Shown one piece after another: positions 16,101 through 23,273 of a stretch of 64,000 nt of DNA. How positions within the stretch are numbered: position 1 is the first letter of the stretch; each line of letters begins with the position of its first letter. A program made the translations under genes and the position numbers. The stretch covers positions 3,472,001-3,536,000 of the forward strand of contig NZ_CP088018.1 in the NCBI RefSeq assembly GCF_021049265.1. Reading direction: 5' to 3'. The notes below the pieces were generated by a model. That model was not told the origin of the DNA. It worked only from the letters and a program-made list of their open reading frames with translations, and did no database searches. The DNA is from Ruania suaedae (lineage in GTDB: Bacteria > Actinomycetota > Actinomycetes > Actinomycetales > Beutenbergiaceae).

Positions 16101-17124
16101 CGAGGAGGTCGCGGTCACCGCCACGCTGACCAACGATGTCGACGGATCCGCACTGGCCGACGCGCCGCTGACCTTCACCTGGGCCGGCGAGGAGTGCCTC
16201 GCCACCACCGGCGCCGAGGGCATCGCCACCTGCGGCTTCGACGCCGCGACCGTCGCCCAGTCCGGTGACGTGCAGGTCACCTACGCCGGGAGCGAGGACT
16301 TCGAACCCGGCTCGGCCTCCGCCGTCGTCGACGTGCAGCCCGCTGCGACCGAGACGACTCTCACCGCGACGCCGTCGGGCGCGTTCCCCGCCCCGGCGAC
16401 CCTGGTGGCCACGGTCAGCCCGACCGACGGCGCCGGCACCGTCACCTTCACCGCCGGCGGCGAGCCGATCGCCGAGTGCGCCGAGGTGACGCTCACCGAG
16501 ACCGACGAGGGTTGGATCGCGACCTGCGCGGCTGCCCCGGCCGGCGCCGGGCCGCAGGAGTACGGCGCCGAGTTCTCGGGTACCGCTGACTACCTGCCCT
16601 CCACGGGAACTGCCACCGCCGATCTGGACAAGGCCCCCACAGTGCTCGCGGGCCTCGGCCCGGACGAGGCGATCGCCGGGGAGCCGGTGACGGTCAGCGC
16701 GCTGCTGTCGCTGCCCGAGGCCACGACTGCGGCCGGCGAGCGCAGCCGGTTCGCCATCGCGCCGATCTCCTCCGAGGTCATCGGCGCCGACGCGGACGTC
16801 ACCGGCCTGGAGGTCGTCTTCGCCGTCGGGGAGGCCACGTGCACCGCGACCACCGATGACGACGGCCTCGCCGAGTGCGAGCTGACCGTCGCCGAGGCGG
16901 GCGAGGCCGAGCTGGTGGCGACGTTCGCCGGGACCGACGATCTCGCCGCCTCCTCCGCCACGGTCACGCTCACCGTGGACGAGGCCCCCGCCGAGGCTCC
17001 GGACGGCGCCGAGGACGAGGACCTGCCGAGCACCGGCGCCGGATTCTCGGCCGCGGCCCTGGCGGCGGGCGTGCTGGTCCTCCTGGGCGCCGTCCTCATG
17101 GTGGCGCGCACCCGCCGCGCCTGA
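13114..17124 (+). CDS. Giant LPxTG-anchored surface protein with tandem Ig-like repeats
   Basis: 1336 aa. The signal peptide (about 1-42) ends near AQAATP. Three cadherin/VCBS-like modules follow (about 45-310, each with a F.YC pattern such as SFDYCLA). Then about eight bacterial Ig-like domains alternate between two types, a TTLTG...SPTDGAGTVTFTAGG type and an APATLTYTG...GQPL type, giving a paired unit of about 193 aa. The C-terminus has LPSTG, a membrane helix and RTRRA, so the protein is probably sortase-anchored. No catalytic domain is seen. Adhesion or a structural wall layer is the most likely role. Paired cysteines in each Ig module could form disulfides. Confidence 0.85.
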   Translation: MSASPAASRTSASLTRLVSCAVVAFLVLVGVVAVAAPAQAATPVAYGDTYGSPMDVPITVPAPGVMSNDVAAAGYEVLVVETSVGIGNTLEVSPTGSLTFTTRPGFAGESSFDYCLASGGTCVSNTATAFLYVGQPYLYSKAYQALEGQTLTVPASEGLLVDAGNIDDETLRVLRSSGGTVTVAPDGSFSFAPSAGFTGRAFFEYCLARDGSCISAGAQASIAVYPTLSGQSFSVAQDSSYGGTLYPAPSGGVSYVGLVTADPANGDLEVANSGTFTYTPDAGYTGPDSFSYCLSIDGAACISGTSAVTASVTVTPNDIVTTTTLTGETSLRFGESLALTATVDPTPGGGIVAFSEGGAVCADQPVSGGTASCTIAQPTVGSHSYSAQYSGSGLYLPSSDNLEVTVSKAQSALAYTGPNTATVGEPLELAMLLTSPTLDLNGENVSLSFDGQNCSGAVDDDSSFSCTVTPSSAGPVELALTYGGSPTVEAATEIGDIQVARQTSTTTLTVDDDTPVWGEAVMFTAAVPGSATGTVAFSTEYGPLTGCGSVVVSNGAANCSTAFDVGDHEVTATYSGDATFDGSSDTIAIEALRRLTTLAYTGPQSGTVGEEFTATALLTQGDAPLPGIDVAFTLAGSGSADCIAATDEDGIASCELTVPAAGPIALEITQAGTALYQPNSITEQLQVGAAATTTTLTGTEQVVVGGTASLTATVSPTDGDGTVTLTAGEDTIDGCEEIALTDVEGVWTAECTTATLPVGENEIVATYSGTPDYLASSDTTTVEVLRAPATLTYTGDVTGVVGQPLVVSADLDVDFAGSPTALDGVELTFTFDGETCVGTADADGVAECTFIPTAAQTSLVSVSFAGTTDITPAQTSEPVTIAAAPTTTEISGPEAGEFTEPLTFTAQVAPTDGAGTVTFTAGGDVIEGCEELALTDVEGTWTTECTTSVLPVGETTVTVSYTGTADYETSEDSTVVTVAPAPTALSLEAPETVIVGEEVAVTATLTNDVDGSALADAPLTFTWAGEECLATTGAEGIATCGFDAATVAQSGDVQVTYAGSEDFEPGSASAVVDVQPAATETTLTATPSGAFPAPATLVATVSPTDGAGTVTFTAGGEPIAECAEVTLTETDEGWIATCAAAPAGAGPQEYGAEFSGTADYLPSTGTATADLDKAPTVLAGLGPDEAIAGEPVTVSALLSLPEATTAAGERSRFAIAPISSEVIGADADVTGLEVVFAVGEATCTATTDDDGLAECELTVAEAGEAELVATFAGTDDLAASSATVTLTVDEAPAEAPDGAEDEDLPSTGAGFSAAALAAGVLVLLGAVLMVARTRRA

Positions 17125-17139
17125 GACGCTCGACCGGCG

Positions 17140-17174
17140 CCCCGGTGACGATCAGGCCGTGATCGTCACCGGGG
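17140..17174. terminator. Bidirectional hairpin between convergent genes, partly inside a coding region
   Basis: Perfect 15-bp stem CCCCGGTGACGATCA/TGATCGTCACCGGGG with a 5-nt loop. The left arm starts 15 bp after the Ig-protein stop. The right part encodes the last residues (VTITA) and stop of the L,D-transpeptidase. Confidence 0.75.
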
Positions 17175-17973
17175 TGCCGAGCGGTAGACCGATCTGCTCG
17201 ACCAGGGCCACGATCTGCTCGTTCGGCAGCCGGATGCATCCGGAGCTGACGTCCTGACCGACGAGCTCGGGCTCGTCGGTGCCATGGATGCCGATCACGG
17301 CATCGCCGCCGTAGAACTCGGTGAACACCGTGGAGAAGCCGGACAGGCCGTAGGCGTACGGCCCGTAGAGCCCCTCCGGGTCCGGCGGGGCCAGGAGCTC
17401 CTTGATGTAGTAGTTCCCGCCCGGCGTCGGGCGATCGGTCCGCCCGACACCGACGTCGGTGCGCAGCACCTCGCTGCCCCGCTCGGTCACCACCAGCTCG
17501 TGGTCGCTCAGGAACACCTCGACGGCGAAGGAGTGCCGGCTCAGGCGCACATCACGCGCGCGCACCCAGCCGGTGGTGCCGTTCGGCCGGATGGGCAGCT
17601 GTACGTGCACCCACGCCCGGCCGGTCTCCAGCGCCAGCAGCACCAGCTCACCGGAGATCTCCTCGGCGCGCTCGAGCACGCGCTCCTGGTCGACGTCGGC
17701 GTCCCGGTCGTCCAGATCGCCGGGCTGGGCGAAGACGGGCAGTGAGGCCACCACCGACGTCGCCACGGTGGTGGTGTACTCATCCGTCGGCCGCTCGCTG
17801 GGCTCGGGCTCGGTGGGCTCCGCGCTCGGCTGCTCGGTCGGTGAGGCCGATCGGGTGGATGCCTCGGGGCTCGGCTCGGCGTCCGGCTCGGCGGTGCACC
17901 CGGCGAGCACGGCAGCGGCGCCGCCGAGCAGCACCGCCCGGCGGCTGGCGAGCATTCCTGCGTGGGTCCTCAC
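17152..17973 (-). CDS. L,D-transpeptidase (YkuD domain) lipoprotein
   Basis: 273 aa. The N-terminus has a twin-Arg-like SRRAVLLGG signal and the lipobox LAGC, then a Ser/Pro/Glu/Thr-rich spacer. The C-terminal YkuD domain has the catalytic motif HGT...SSGCIRLPN with the nucleophilic Cys. L,D-transpeptidases make 3-3 cross-links in peptidoglycan or attach proteins to it. The frame opens at 18096, but GTG 17973 is chosen because TACGAT at 17981-17986 lies 7 nt upstream and the lipoprotein signal then has a normal length. An ATG at 17982 is the main alternative. It is convergent with the Ig-repeat gene and divergent from the beta-helix gene. Confidence 0.88.
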   Translation of the reverse strand: MRTHAGMLASRRAVLLGGAAAVLAGCTAEPDAEPSPEASTRSASPTEQPSAEPTEPEPSERPTDEYTTTVATSVVASLPVFAQPGDLDDRDADVDQERVLERAEEISGELVLLALETGRAWVHVQLPIRPNGTTGWVRARDVRLSRHSFAVEVFLSDHELVVTERGSEVLRTDVGVGRTDRPTPGGNYYIKELLAPPDPEGLYGPYAYGLSGFSTVFTEFYGGDAVIGIHGTDEPELVGQDVSSGCIRLPNEQIVALVEQIGLPLGTPVTITA

Positions 17974-17980
17974 GCGGCTC

Positions 17981-17986
17981 ATCGTA
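17981..17986 (-). promoter_or_regulatory. Predicted -10 element (TACGAT) of the leaderless L,D-transpeptidase gene
   Basis: TANNNT hexamer ending 7 nt before the GTG at 17973. It decides the start among several in-frame candidates. Confidence 0.4.
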
Positions 17987-18129
17987 GGTCGGGGCACCGG
18001 GGGCCGGTACCCGGCGAGCATGTGGGGATCCCGACGCACATCCATGTGTGACGAATCACCGTCGGCGCTCATGTAGTCACCAAGGGCGGTTTCCACCGTC
18101 CTGATCCAATCGACGAGGAGCAGACCACG

Positions 18130-20775
18130 ATGCGCAGATGGACCTACGCCCTGGGGGTTCCGACCCTCGTGGGCGCGTGCCTCATCGCGACGCCGGTCGT
18201 CAGCACGGCGGCGACCCTACCGGTGACGAGCACAGCCGACGACGCCGGTGACTCCGGTTCCCTCCGTGGCGCCGTCCTGGCCGCCGAGGCCAACGACGAG
18301 GCCGACACGATCGAGCTCGAGGCCGGGGAGACCTACGTGCTCGACATCGCCGGTGCCTCCGAGGACGACGGCGAGACCGGCGACCTGGACATCAGCACAT
18401 CGATCACGATCGAGGGCAACGGCGCGACGATCGACGCCTCCGCCCTCGGCGACCGGGCCTTCCACGTCCTCTCCGGCGGCGAGCTGACGCTGGTCGACGT
18501 CACGGTCACCGGCGGCACCGCCGACGACGAGCCGTCGGGCGAGGGCGGCGGATCCGGTGGTGCGGTGCTCAACGCCGGCACCCTGACCGTCTCCGGCTCC
18601 ACCTTCACCGGCAACAGTGCCGGTCGTGCCGGTGGTGCCGTCGAGGCCTCCGCGGGCAGCACCACCACCCTCAGCGACACCGACATGACCGACAACACCG
18701 CGGGCGAGGCCCCGGGTAACGGCGGCGCCTTCCACCTCACCGGTGCGGGCACCGTGGAGGTCACCGGCGGCACCGTCTCCGGCAACACCGCCACCGCCGA
18801 GGGCGGCGGTCTGTGGAACTCCGCAGCCGGCACCATGACCCTCACCGACGTCACCATCACCGGCAACACCGCCTCGGGCGCCGAGGCCACCCAGGGTGGC
18901 GGCGGCCTCTTCCAGGACGCCGGCGAGGGCACACTCACCGTCATCGGCGGCTCGATCACCGGCAACACGGCCGATGGCGAGGCCGGCTCCGGCGGCGGCA
19001 TCCTCAACGATCAGGGCACCGTGGTCGTCGAGGGGACCACGATCAGCGACAACACCTCCCTGCGCGCCGGCGGCGGCATCGAGGCGAACGTGGGCAGCAC
19101 CGCGCTGACCGACGTCACGCTGTCCGACAACTCCACCGGCGCTGCGCCGGGCAACGGCGGCGGCCTGCACATCACCGGCGCCGGCGAGGCCACGATCAGC
19201 GGCTCCACCGTCACCGGGAACACCGCAGCCCTCGAGGGCGGCGGTCTGTGGAACGGGTCCGGCACGATGACCGTGACCGACTCCGACATCAGCGGCAACA
19301 CCGCCTCCGGCGCGGCTGCCGACGACGGCGGCGGCGGCCTGTTCAACAACGGCGGCACGCTCACCGTCTCGGGCAGCACCGTCTCCGGCAACACCGCCGA
19401 CGGCGAGGCCGGCTCCGAGGGTGGCATCCTCACCCTGGGCGGGACCCTCGAGGTCACCGACACCTCGGTGGAGGAGAACAGCGCCACCCGCGCCGGTGGC
19501 GGCATCGAGGCCACCGAGGGCTCGGCCACCACCATCACCGGGGCGACGCTGTGGCAGAACAGCACGGGCAGCGCACCGGGGAACGGCGGCGCCTTCCACC
19601 TCACGGGTGAGGGCACCGTCGACGTCACCGACACGATGGTCGCCGACAACACCGCGGCGAACGAGGGCGGCGGGCTGTGGAACTCCGCGGCCGGCACCAT
19701 GACCGTCACCGCGAGCACCATCAGCGGCAACGTCGCCTCGGGTGCCGAGGCGGACGCCGGCGGCGGCGGCCTCTACAACGACGGCGGCAGCCTCACGGTC
19801 GACTCCTCGACCGTGGAGGCCAACTCCGCCGACGGTGAGGCCGGCTCCGGCGGTGGGCTCCTGAACGTCGCCGGTTCGCTCACCATCACCGGCAGTGACG
19901 TGGTCGGAAACGACTCCGTGCGCGCCGGTGGCGGCATCGAGGCCGCGGGCGAAGGTTCCGAGACCGACATCTCCGACACCCTCCTGCAGAGCAACTCCAC
20001 CGGTGCCTCCCCGGGCAACGGCGGCGGGCTTCACCTCACCGGCCCCGGCTCGGTGACCGTGGACACCTCCACCGTCTCCGAGAACAGCGCCGCCAACCAG
20101 GGCGGCGGCCTGTGGAACTCCGCCGCCGGCACCATGACCGTCACGCGGACCACGCTCTCGGGCAACAGCACCGACGGCGTCGGTGGCGGGCTCTACAACG
20201 ACGGCGGCACCATGGCGGTCGAGGCCTCGACCGTCAGCGGCAACACCGCTGCCGACGGCGGTGGCGGCATCGCCGTCGCCGAGGCGACCGACCCGGCCGA
20301 TGTCACGCTCGTGCACGTCACGGTCGCGGCCAACGACACCGGTGCGCTCGGCTCGCTCACGCTGGCCAACAGCGTGCTCGCCGGCAACGAGGGCGCGGAC
20401 GCCGACGGCGAGATCGTCTCCGAGGGCGGCAACGTCGTCGGGACGGGCGTGGCCGCCGACGGTGAGGGTGACGTGCAGACCGACGACCCGGGTCTGGGTG
20501 AGCTCGCCGACAACGGCGGTCCCACGCTGACCCACCTGCCTGCCGCCGGCAGCCCGGTGATCGACGCCGGACTGGACGGAGCCGGTGAACTCACCACCGA
20601 CCAGCGCGGGAGCGAGCGCCCGGTGGGCGACGCACCGGACGCCGGTGCGGTCGAGGTCGGCGCCGAGCCCGATGAGGACGACGAGGACGAGGACGACCGA
20701 GCCGGGAACGACGACGGTTCCGGCCCGGCCGCGCCGGCTCGCCCGGTCGTGGAGCAGCCGACCTACACCGGCTGA
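18130..20775 (+). CDS. Secreted right-handed beta-helix repeat protein
   Basis: 881 aa with a signal peptide ending near VSTAATLP. The TADDAGDSGSLRGAVLAAEAND segment is the usual N-terminal cap of secreted parallel beta-helix (choice-of-anchor Q/POMP-like) proteins. A long array of turns follows, with SGNTA, GGGLWNSAAGTMT and GGGLYNDGG motifs. The C-terminal cap (NGGPTLTHLPAAGSPVIDAG) is typical too. It ends in an acidic tail and PTYTG without a membrane helix, so it is probably secreted rather than anchored. No catalytic residues can be named. Carbohydrate binding or adhesion is possible. GAGGAG supports the start. Confidence 0.85.
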   Translation: MRRWTYALGVPTLVGACLIATPVVSTAATLPVTSTADDAGDSGSLRGAVLAAEANDEADTIELEAGETYVLDIAGASEDDGETGDLDISTSITIEGNGATIDASALGDRAFHVLSGGELTLVDVTVTGGTADDEPSGEGGGSGGAVLNAGTLTVSGSTFTGNSAGRAGGAVEASAGSTTTLSDTDMTDNTAGEAPGNGGAFHLTGAGTVEVTGGTVSGNTATAEGGGLWNSAAGTMTLTDVTITGNTASGAEATQGGGGLFQDAGEGTLTVIGGSITGNTADGEAGSGGGILNDQGTVVVEGTTISDNTSLRAGGGIEANVGSTALTDVTLSDNSTGAAPGNGGGLHITGAGEATISGSTVTGNTAALEGGGLWNGSGTMTVTDSDISGNTASGAAADDGGGGLFNNGGTLTVSGSTVSGNTADGEAGSEGGILTLGGTLEVTDTSVEENSATRAGGGIEATEGSATTITGATLWQNSTGSAPGNGGAFHLTGEGTVDVTDTMVADNTAANEGGGLWNSAAGTMTVTASTISGNVASGAEADAGGGGLYNDGGSLTVDSSTVEANSADGEAGSGGGLLNVAGSLTITGSDVVGNDSVRAGGGIEAAGEGSETDISDTLLQSNSTGASPGNGGGLHLTGPGSVTVDTSTVSENSAANQGGGLWNSAAGTMTVTRTTLSGNSTDGVGGGLYNDGGTMAVEASTVSGNTAADGGGGIAVAEATDPADVTLVHVTVAANDTGALGSLTLANSVLAGNEGADADGEIVSEGGNVVGTGVAADGEGDVQTDDPGLGELADNGGPTLTHLPAAGSPVIDAGLDGAGELTTDQRGSERPVGDAPDAGAVEVGAEPDEDDEDEDDRAGNDDGSGPAAPARPVVEQPTYTG
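18601..20330. repeat. Roughly 432-bp super-repeats within the beta-helix gene
   Basis: The string CTGTGGAAC, encoding the LWN of each GGGLWN turn, recurs at 18811, 19246, 19675 and 20110, a spacing of 435, 429 and 435 bp. Each unit (about 144 aa) has the same order of turns, so the gene grew by duplication of blocks of several coils. Confidence 0.8.
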
Positions 20776-20791
20776 TCCCAGGGGGTAGGAC

Positions 20792-20831
20792 TCCGGGCGT
20801 GGTGGTTGGCGGATCGACCACCACGCCCGGA
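20792..20831 (+). terminator. Hairpin terminator after the beta-helix gene
   Basis: Perfect 15-bp stem TCCGGGCGTGGTGGT/ACCACCACGCCCGGA with a 10-nt loop, 17 bp after the stop codon. Confidence 0.8.
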
Positions 20832-20874
20832 CTTGTGTCCGCAGCGAGGGAGGAGCAATCGTCGAGGACTGCAG

Positions 20875-20880
20875 TATTGT
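20875..20880 (+). promoter_or_regulatory. Predicted -10 element (TATTGT) of the leaderless sigma factor gene
   Basis: TANNNT hexamer ending 7 nt before the ATG at 20888. Confidence 0.5.
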
Positions 20881-20887
20881 CGACGGC

Positions 20888-21445
20888 ATGGATCCCGGCG
20901 CGTCCGAGCGTGAGCTGCTCGCGCGGTTCCGGGATCTCGACCCGGACGCCTGGGAGACGGTGTACCGGCGCTCCTACCCCCGGTTGCGCGACTTCGCCCG
21001 GCGCCGGTTGCCCGCGGGCATGGACGCCGACGACGCTGTGAGCGAGTGCCTGGCGCGCGCGGTGCACCGGGTCGCCGACCTGACCGACCGCGGCCTGCGC
21101 GTCGAGGCCTGGCTCTTCGGCATCCTGCGGCTGGTGGTGCTCGAGCACCAGCGCAGCGCGGGCCGTCATCGCCGCGAGCACCCCGCGACCGCCGAGGCCT
21201 CCGCACACCCTGCCGAGCACGGTCCCCTGACCGAGCTGCTCGAACGTGAGCTCCAGGGATCGGTGCGCGAGGCCTTCTCCCGGCTGCGGCCCGACGACCA
21301 GGAGATCCTCTGGCTGCGCCTGGTCGCGGACCTGTCCGCCGCGGAGGTCGGCAGCGTCATCGGTCGAGCCGAGGGCGCCGTCCGGCAGGCACAGTCCAGA
21401 GCCCTGGAACGACTACGACACCAGCTGAAGGAGGTGCACCCGTGA
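20888..21445 (+). CDS. RNA polymerase sigma factor, ECF-like (sigma-70 family)
   Basis: 185 aa. Region 2 runs over about residues 15-90 (WETVYRRSYPRLRDFARRRLP, then DADDAVSECLARAVHRV). A variable linker leads to region 4 (about 120-180) with the helix-turn-helix RPDDQEILWLRLVADLSAAEVGSVIGRAEGAVRQAQSRALERLR split over its two helices. It overlaps the downstream anti-sigma gene by four bases (GTGA), the usual sign of translational coupling. The partner would hold it at the membrane until a signal releases it. The regulon is unknown. Neighbouring surface-protein genes are possible targets, but no shared promoter motif was found. Confidence 0.9.
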   Translation: MDPGASERELLARFRDLDPDAWETVYRRSYPRLRDFARRRLPAGMDADDAVSECLARAVHRVADLTDRGLRVEAWLFGILRLVVLEHQRSAGRHRREHPATAEASAHPAEHGPLTELLERELQGSVREAFSRLRPDDQEILWLRLVADLSAAEVGSVIGRAEGAVRQAQSRALERLRHQLKEVHP

Positions 21446-22107
21446 GCGATCATCGTCAGGATCCCGCCGGTGAGCCTCTGAGCGACGCCGAGCTGGAGGC
21501 CGCACTGCGTGCCTCCCTCGCGCCCGAGCCCGTGGAGCCACCCCAGGCCCAGCTCGATGCCCTGCGCGCCCAGCTCGGCACGGCACGCACCTCCCAGCGG
21601 CCTGCCCAGGCGCCGGCCTCCCCCATCCGTCCCCGCCGCGCCCGCGCACCGCGCGCCCGCTGGCTGCTGGCCGCCGCGGCGGTCCTGCTGCTGGTGGTGG
21701 GCGGGCTCGTCGGTGCCGGGATCACCTCCGCCGGCCAGGAGGAGGACCTGCTCGCCCGGGGCACACCCGAGTTCGAGGCCACTCTCTCCGAGGGTGACCT
21801 GGCGGTCCAGCTCGAGGGCGACGCCGCTCCGGAGGGACGTATCGTCACGCTGCGTTCGGACTCCCTCCCGGTGCTGCCCACCGGCGAGTATTACGAGCTC
21901 TGGTTCGTCACCGATGGCACCGACGAGCCCACGCGGATCTCCGCCGGGACCTTCCATCCGGACACCGAGGGCCGCACCCTCGTCGTGCTGCACGCTGCGG
22001 TCGACCCGAACCTGGTCGGCACCCTCGAGATCACGCGTGAACCCGGCGACGGCGATCCCGCACCCTCGGGTGACGTGGTGCTCCGGGGGGCACTCGACCT
22101 GCTGTGA
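21442..22107 (+). CDS. Membrane anti-sigma factor with RskA-like domain
   Basis: 221 aa. A short cytoplasmic N-terminal part (about 1-70) lacks the usual zinc-binding His-x3-Cys-x2-Cys motif. One membrane helix follows (about 73-97: WLLAAAAVLLLVVGGLVGAG). The outer domain has the anti-sigma-K factor RskA pattern (GRIVTLRSDSLPVLPTGEYYELWFV). Such proteins bind their sigma factor and are cut by membrane proteases on signalling. The start is a GTG overlapping the sigma gene stop. The missing zinc motif means it is not a ZAS-type anti-sigma factor. Confidence 0.85.
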   Translation: MSDHRQDPAGEPLSDAELEAALRASLAPEPVEPPQAQLDALRAQLGTARTSQRPAQAPASPIRPRRARAPRARWLLAAAAVLLLVVGGLVGAGITSAGQEEDLLARGTPEFEATLSEGDLAVQLEGDAAPEGRIVTLRSDSLPVLPTGEYYELWFVTDGTDEPTRISAGTFHPDTEGRTLVVLHAAVDPNLVGTLEITREPGDGDPAPSGDVVLRGALDLL

Positions 22108-22119
22108 GGGCTAGCCGGC

Positions 22120-23127
22120 TCACCCCACGGCTGCGAGCGCATCCCGCACCTCACCGGCGTGCTGCTCGGCAAGGTCGACGATCCTGTCCTCGGCGGCGCT
22201 GGCCGCGGTCAGCGCCGGCGGGGTCCGCGGCGAGCCGAGCACGTGTGGGATCGCCGCGATCGTCTCCGCGAGCATCGACCCGAGGGTGGCCTCGGGTGCG
22301 CGGCCGAGCACCCGCACCGCCTTGGCGCAGCTGTAGGGCCGGTGGAACAGGAACGGGTTGGCGATCCCTGCCTGCGCGAGCGCGGCACCGGGCACCGACA
22401 CCGCGCGTAACGGCACCCCGAGCAGCTCGGCGATCGCCGCGTAGTAGTGCCACTGGGTCGTGATCTGCGCGCCGACGGCGTTGAAGACCTCCCCGTCGGC
22501 GGCCGGGTTGTCCACCGTGGCCAGCACCCACGCGGCCACGTCGGCGGCGTGGACCGGCGTGGTCACCCCGCGGCCGCCGTCGATCATGGCGATCGGCAGC
22601 CCGGCGCGAAGCCGGGCGACGACGTGCTCGGTGCGGCCCCACAGGCCTGCAGTGCCGTATCCACGGCCGAGCATGTGGCTGGGACGGACCACCACCGCCC
22701 GTGAGCCCAGGCCCTCGAGCACGATCTGTTCGGCTGCCACCTTCCCGCGCGCATAGTCCGAGACCGGCGCGCAGGGCCGGTCCTCGCCGACCGGCGCCGC
22801 GCCCACATCGGCGCCGTAGACGTCGACCGTGCTGATCATCACCACCCGCCGGGTGCCGTCGAAGAGCTCGACCAGCTGCTGGGCGTGCTCCGCGGTGAAG
22901 CAGATGGCGTCCACCACCACGTCCGGACCGAACGCATCCAGCTCGTCCCGGTGCCGACGGAGATCGTGGCGATCGGCCTGGAGTGAGGAGAGCCGTTCGC
23001 TCTGCACAGTCGTGGCCGGTGCGCGCCGGCCCCGGGTGAGGATCATGACCTGATCACCACGGTCGAGGAAGGCTTGCGTGACCCGGGAACCGAAGGCTCC
23101 CGTGCCGCCGAGGACGAGTGTGCGCAT
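22120..23127 (-). CDS. NAD-dependent epimerase/dehydratase family protein (extended SDR)
   Basis: 335 aa. The Rossmann dinucleotide motif GGTGAFGSRV is at the N-terminus. The extended-SDR substrate half follows, with the STVDVYGADVG strand and a Tyr-x3-Lys pair in SDYARGKVAAE. Members of this atypical SDR group act on nucleotide sugars or other hydroxy compounds, and the substrate is not evident. The frame continues upstream to 23370, but the ATG at 23127 is chosen for the GGGAG ribosome site and because the Rossmann motif then sits at residue 8. It ends 12 bp from the convergent anti-sigma gene. Confidence 0.88.
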   Translation of the reverse strand: MRTLVLGGTGAFGSRVTQAFLDRGDQVMILTRGRRAPATTVQSERLSSLQADRHDLRRHRDELDAFGPDVVVDAICFTAEHAQQLVELFDGTRRVVMISTVDVYGADVGAAPVGEDRPCAPVSDYARGKVAAEQIVLEGLGSRAVVVRPSHMLGRGYGTAGLWGRTEHVVARLRAGLPIAMIDGGRGVTTPVHAADVAAWVLATVDNPAADGEVFNAVGAQITTQWHYYAAIAELLGVPLRAVSVPGAALAQAGIANPFLFHRPYSCAKAVRVLGRAPEATLGSMLAETIAAIPHVLGSPRTPPALTAASAAEDRIVDLAEQHAGEVRDALAAVG

Positions 23128-23225
23128 CGGTGCTCCCGTTCGTCGTGGTCGGACGCTCACCCGCCATCGTGCCCGACGCGGACACAGCGTGCTCCACGTC
23201 GACCACGAGGCCGCACACAGTGGTA

Positions 23226-23243
23226 AGTTCGGCGCGTCGAACA
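23226..23243. promoter_or_regulatory. Candidate MntR box upstream of mntH
   Basis: AGTTCGGCGCGTCGAACA, an 18-bp partial palindrome with GTTCG/CGAAC arms, 30 bp before the mntH start. It resembles actinobacterial MntR sites of the form TGTTCAA-N4-TTGAACA, recalled from corynebacterial work. A similar site precedes mntR. Confidence 0.55.
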
Positions 23244-23273
23244 TTTGAGTTCTCACCACCAGGAGTGACAGCG

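Noticed and set aside
18217-20889. 890-codon open frame antisense to the beta-helix gene
   Set aside because: It is produced by GC-rich codon bias of the sense gene. It is low-complexity (Gly, Ala, Val, Asp, Arg), with no ribosome site or recognisable domain.
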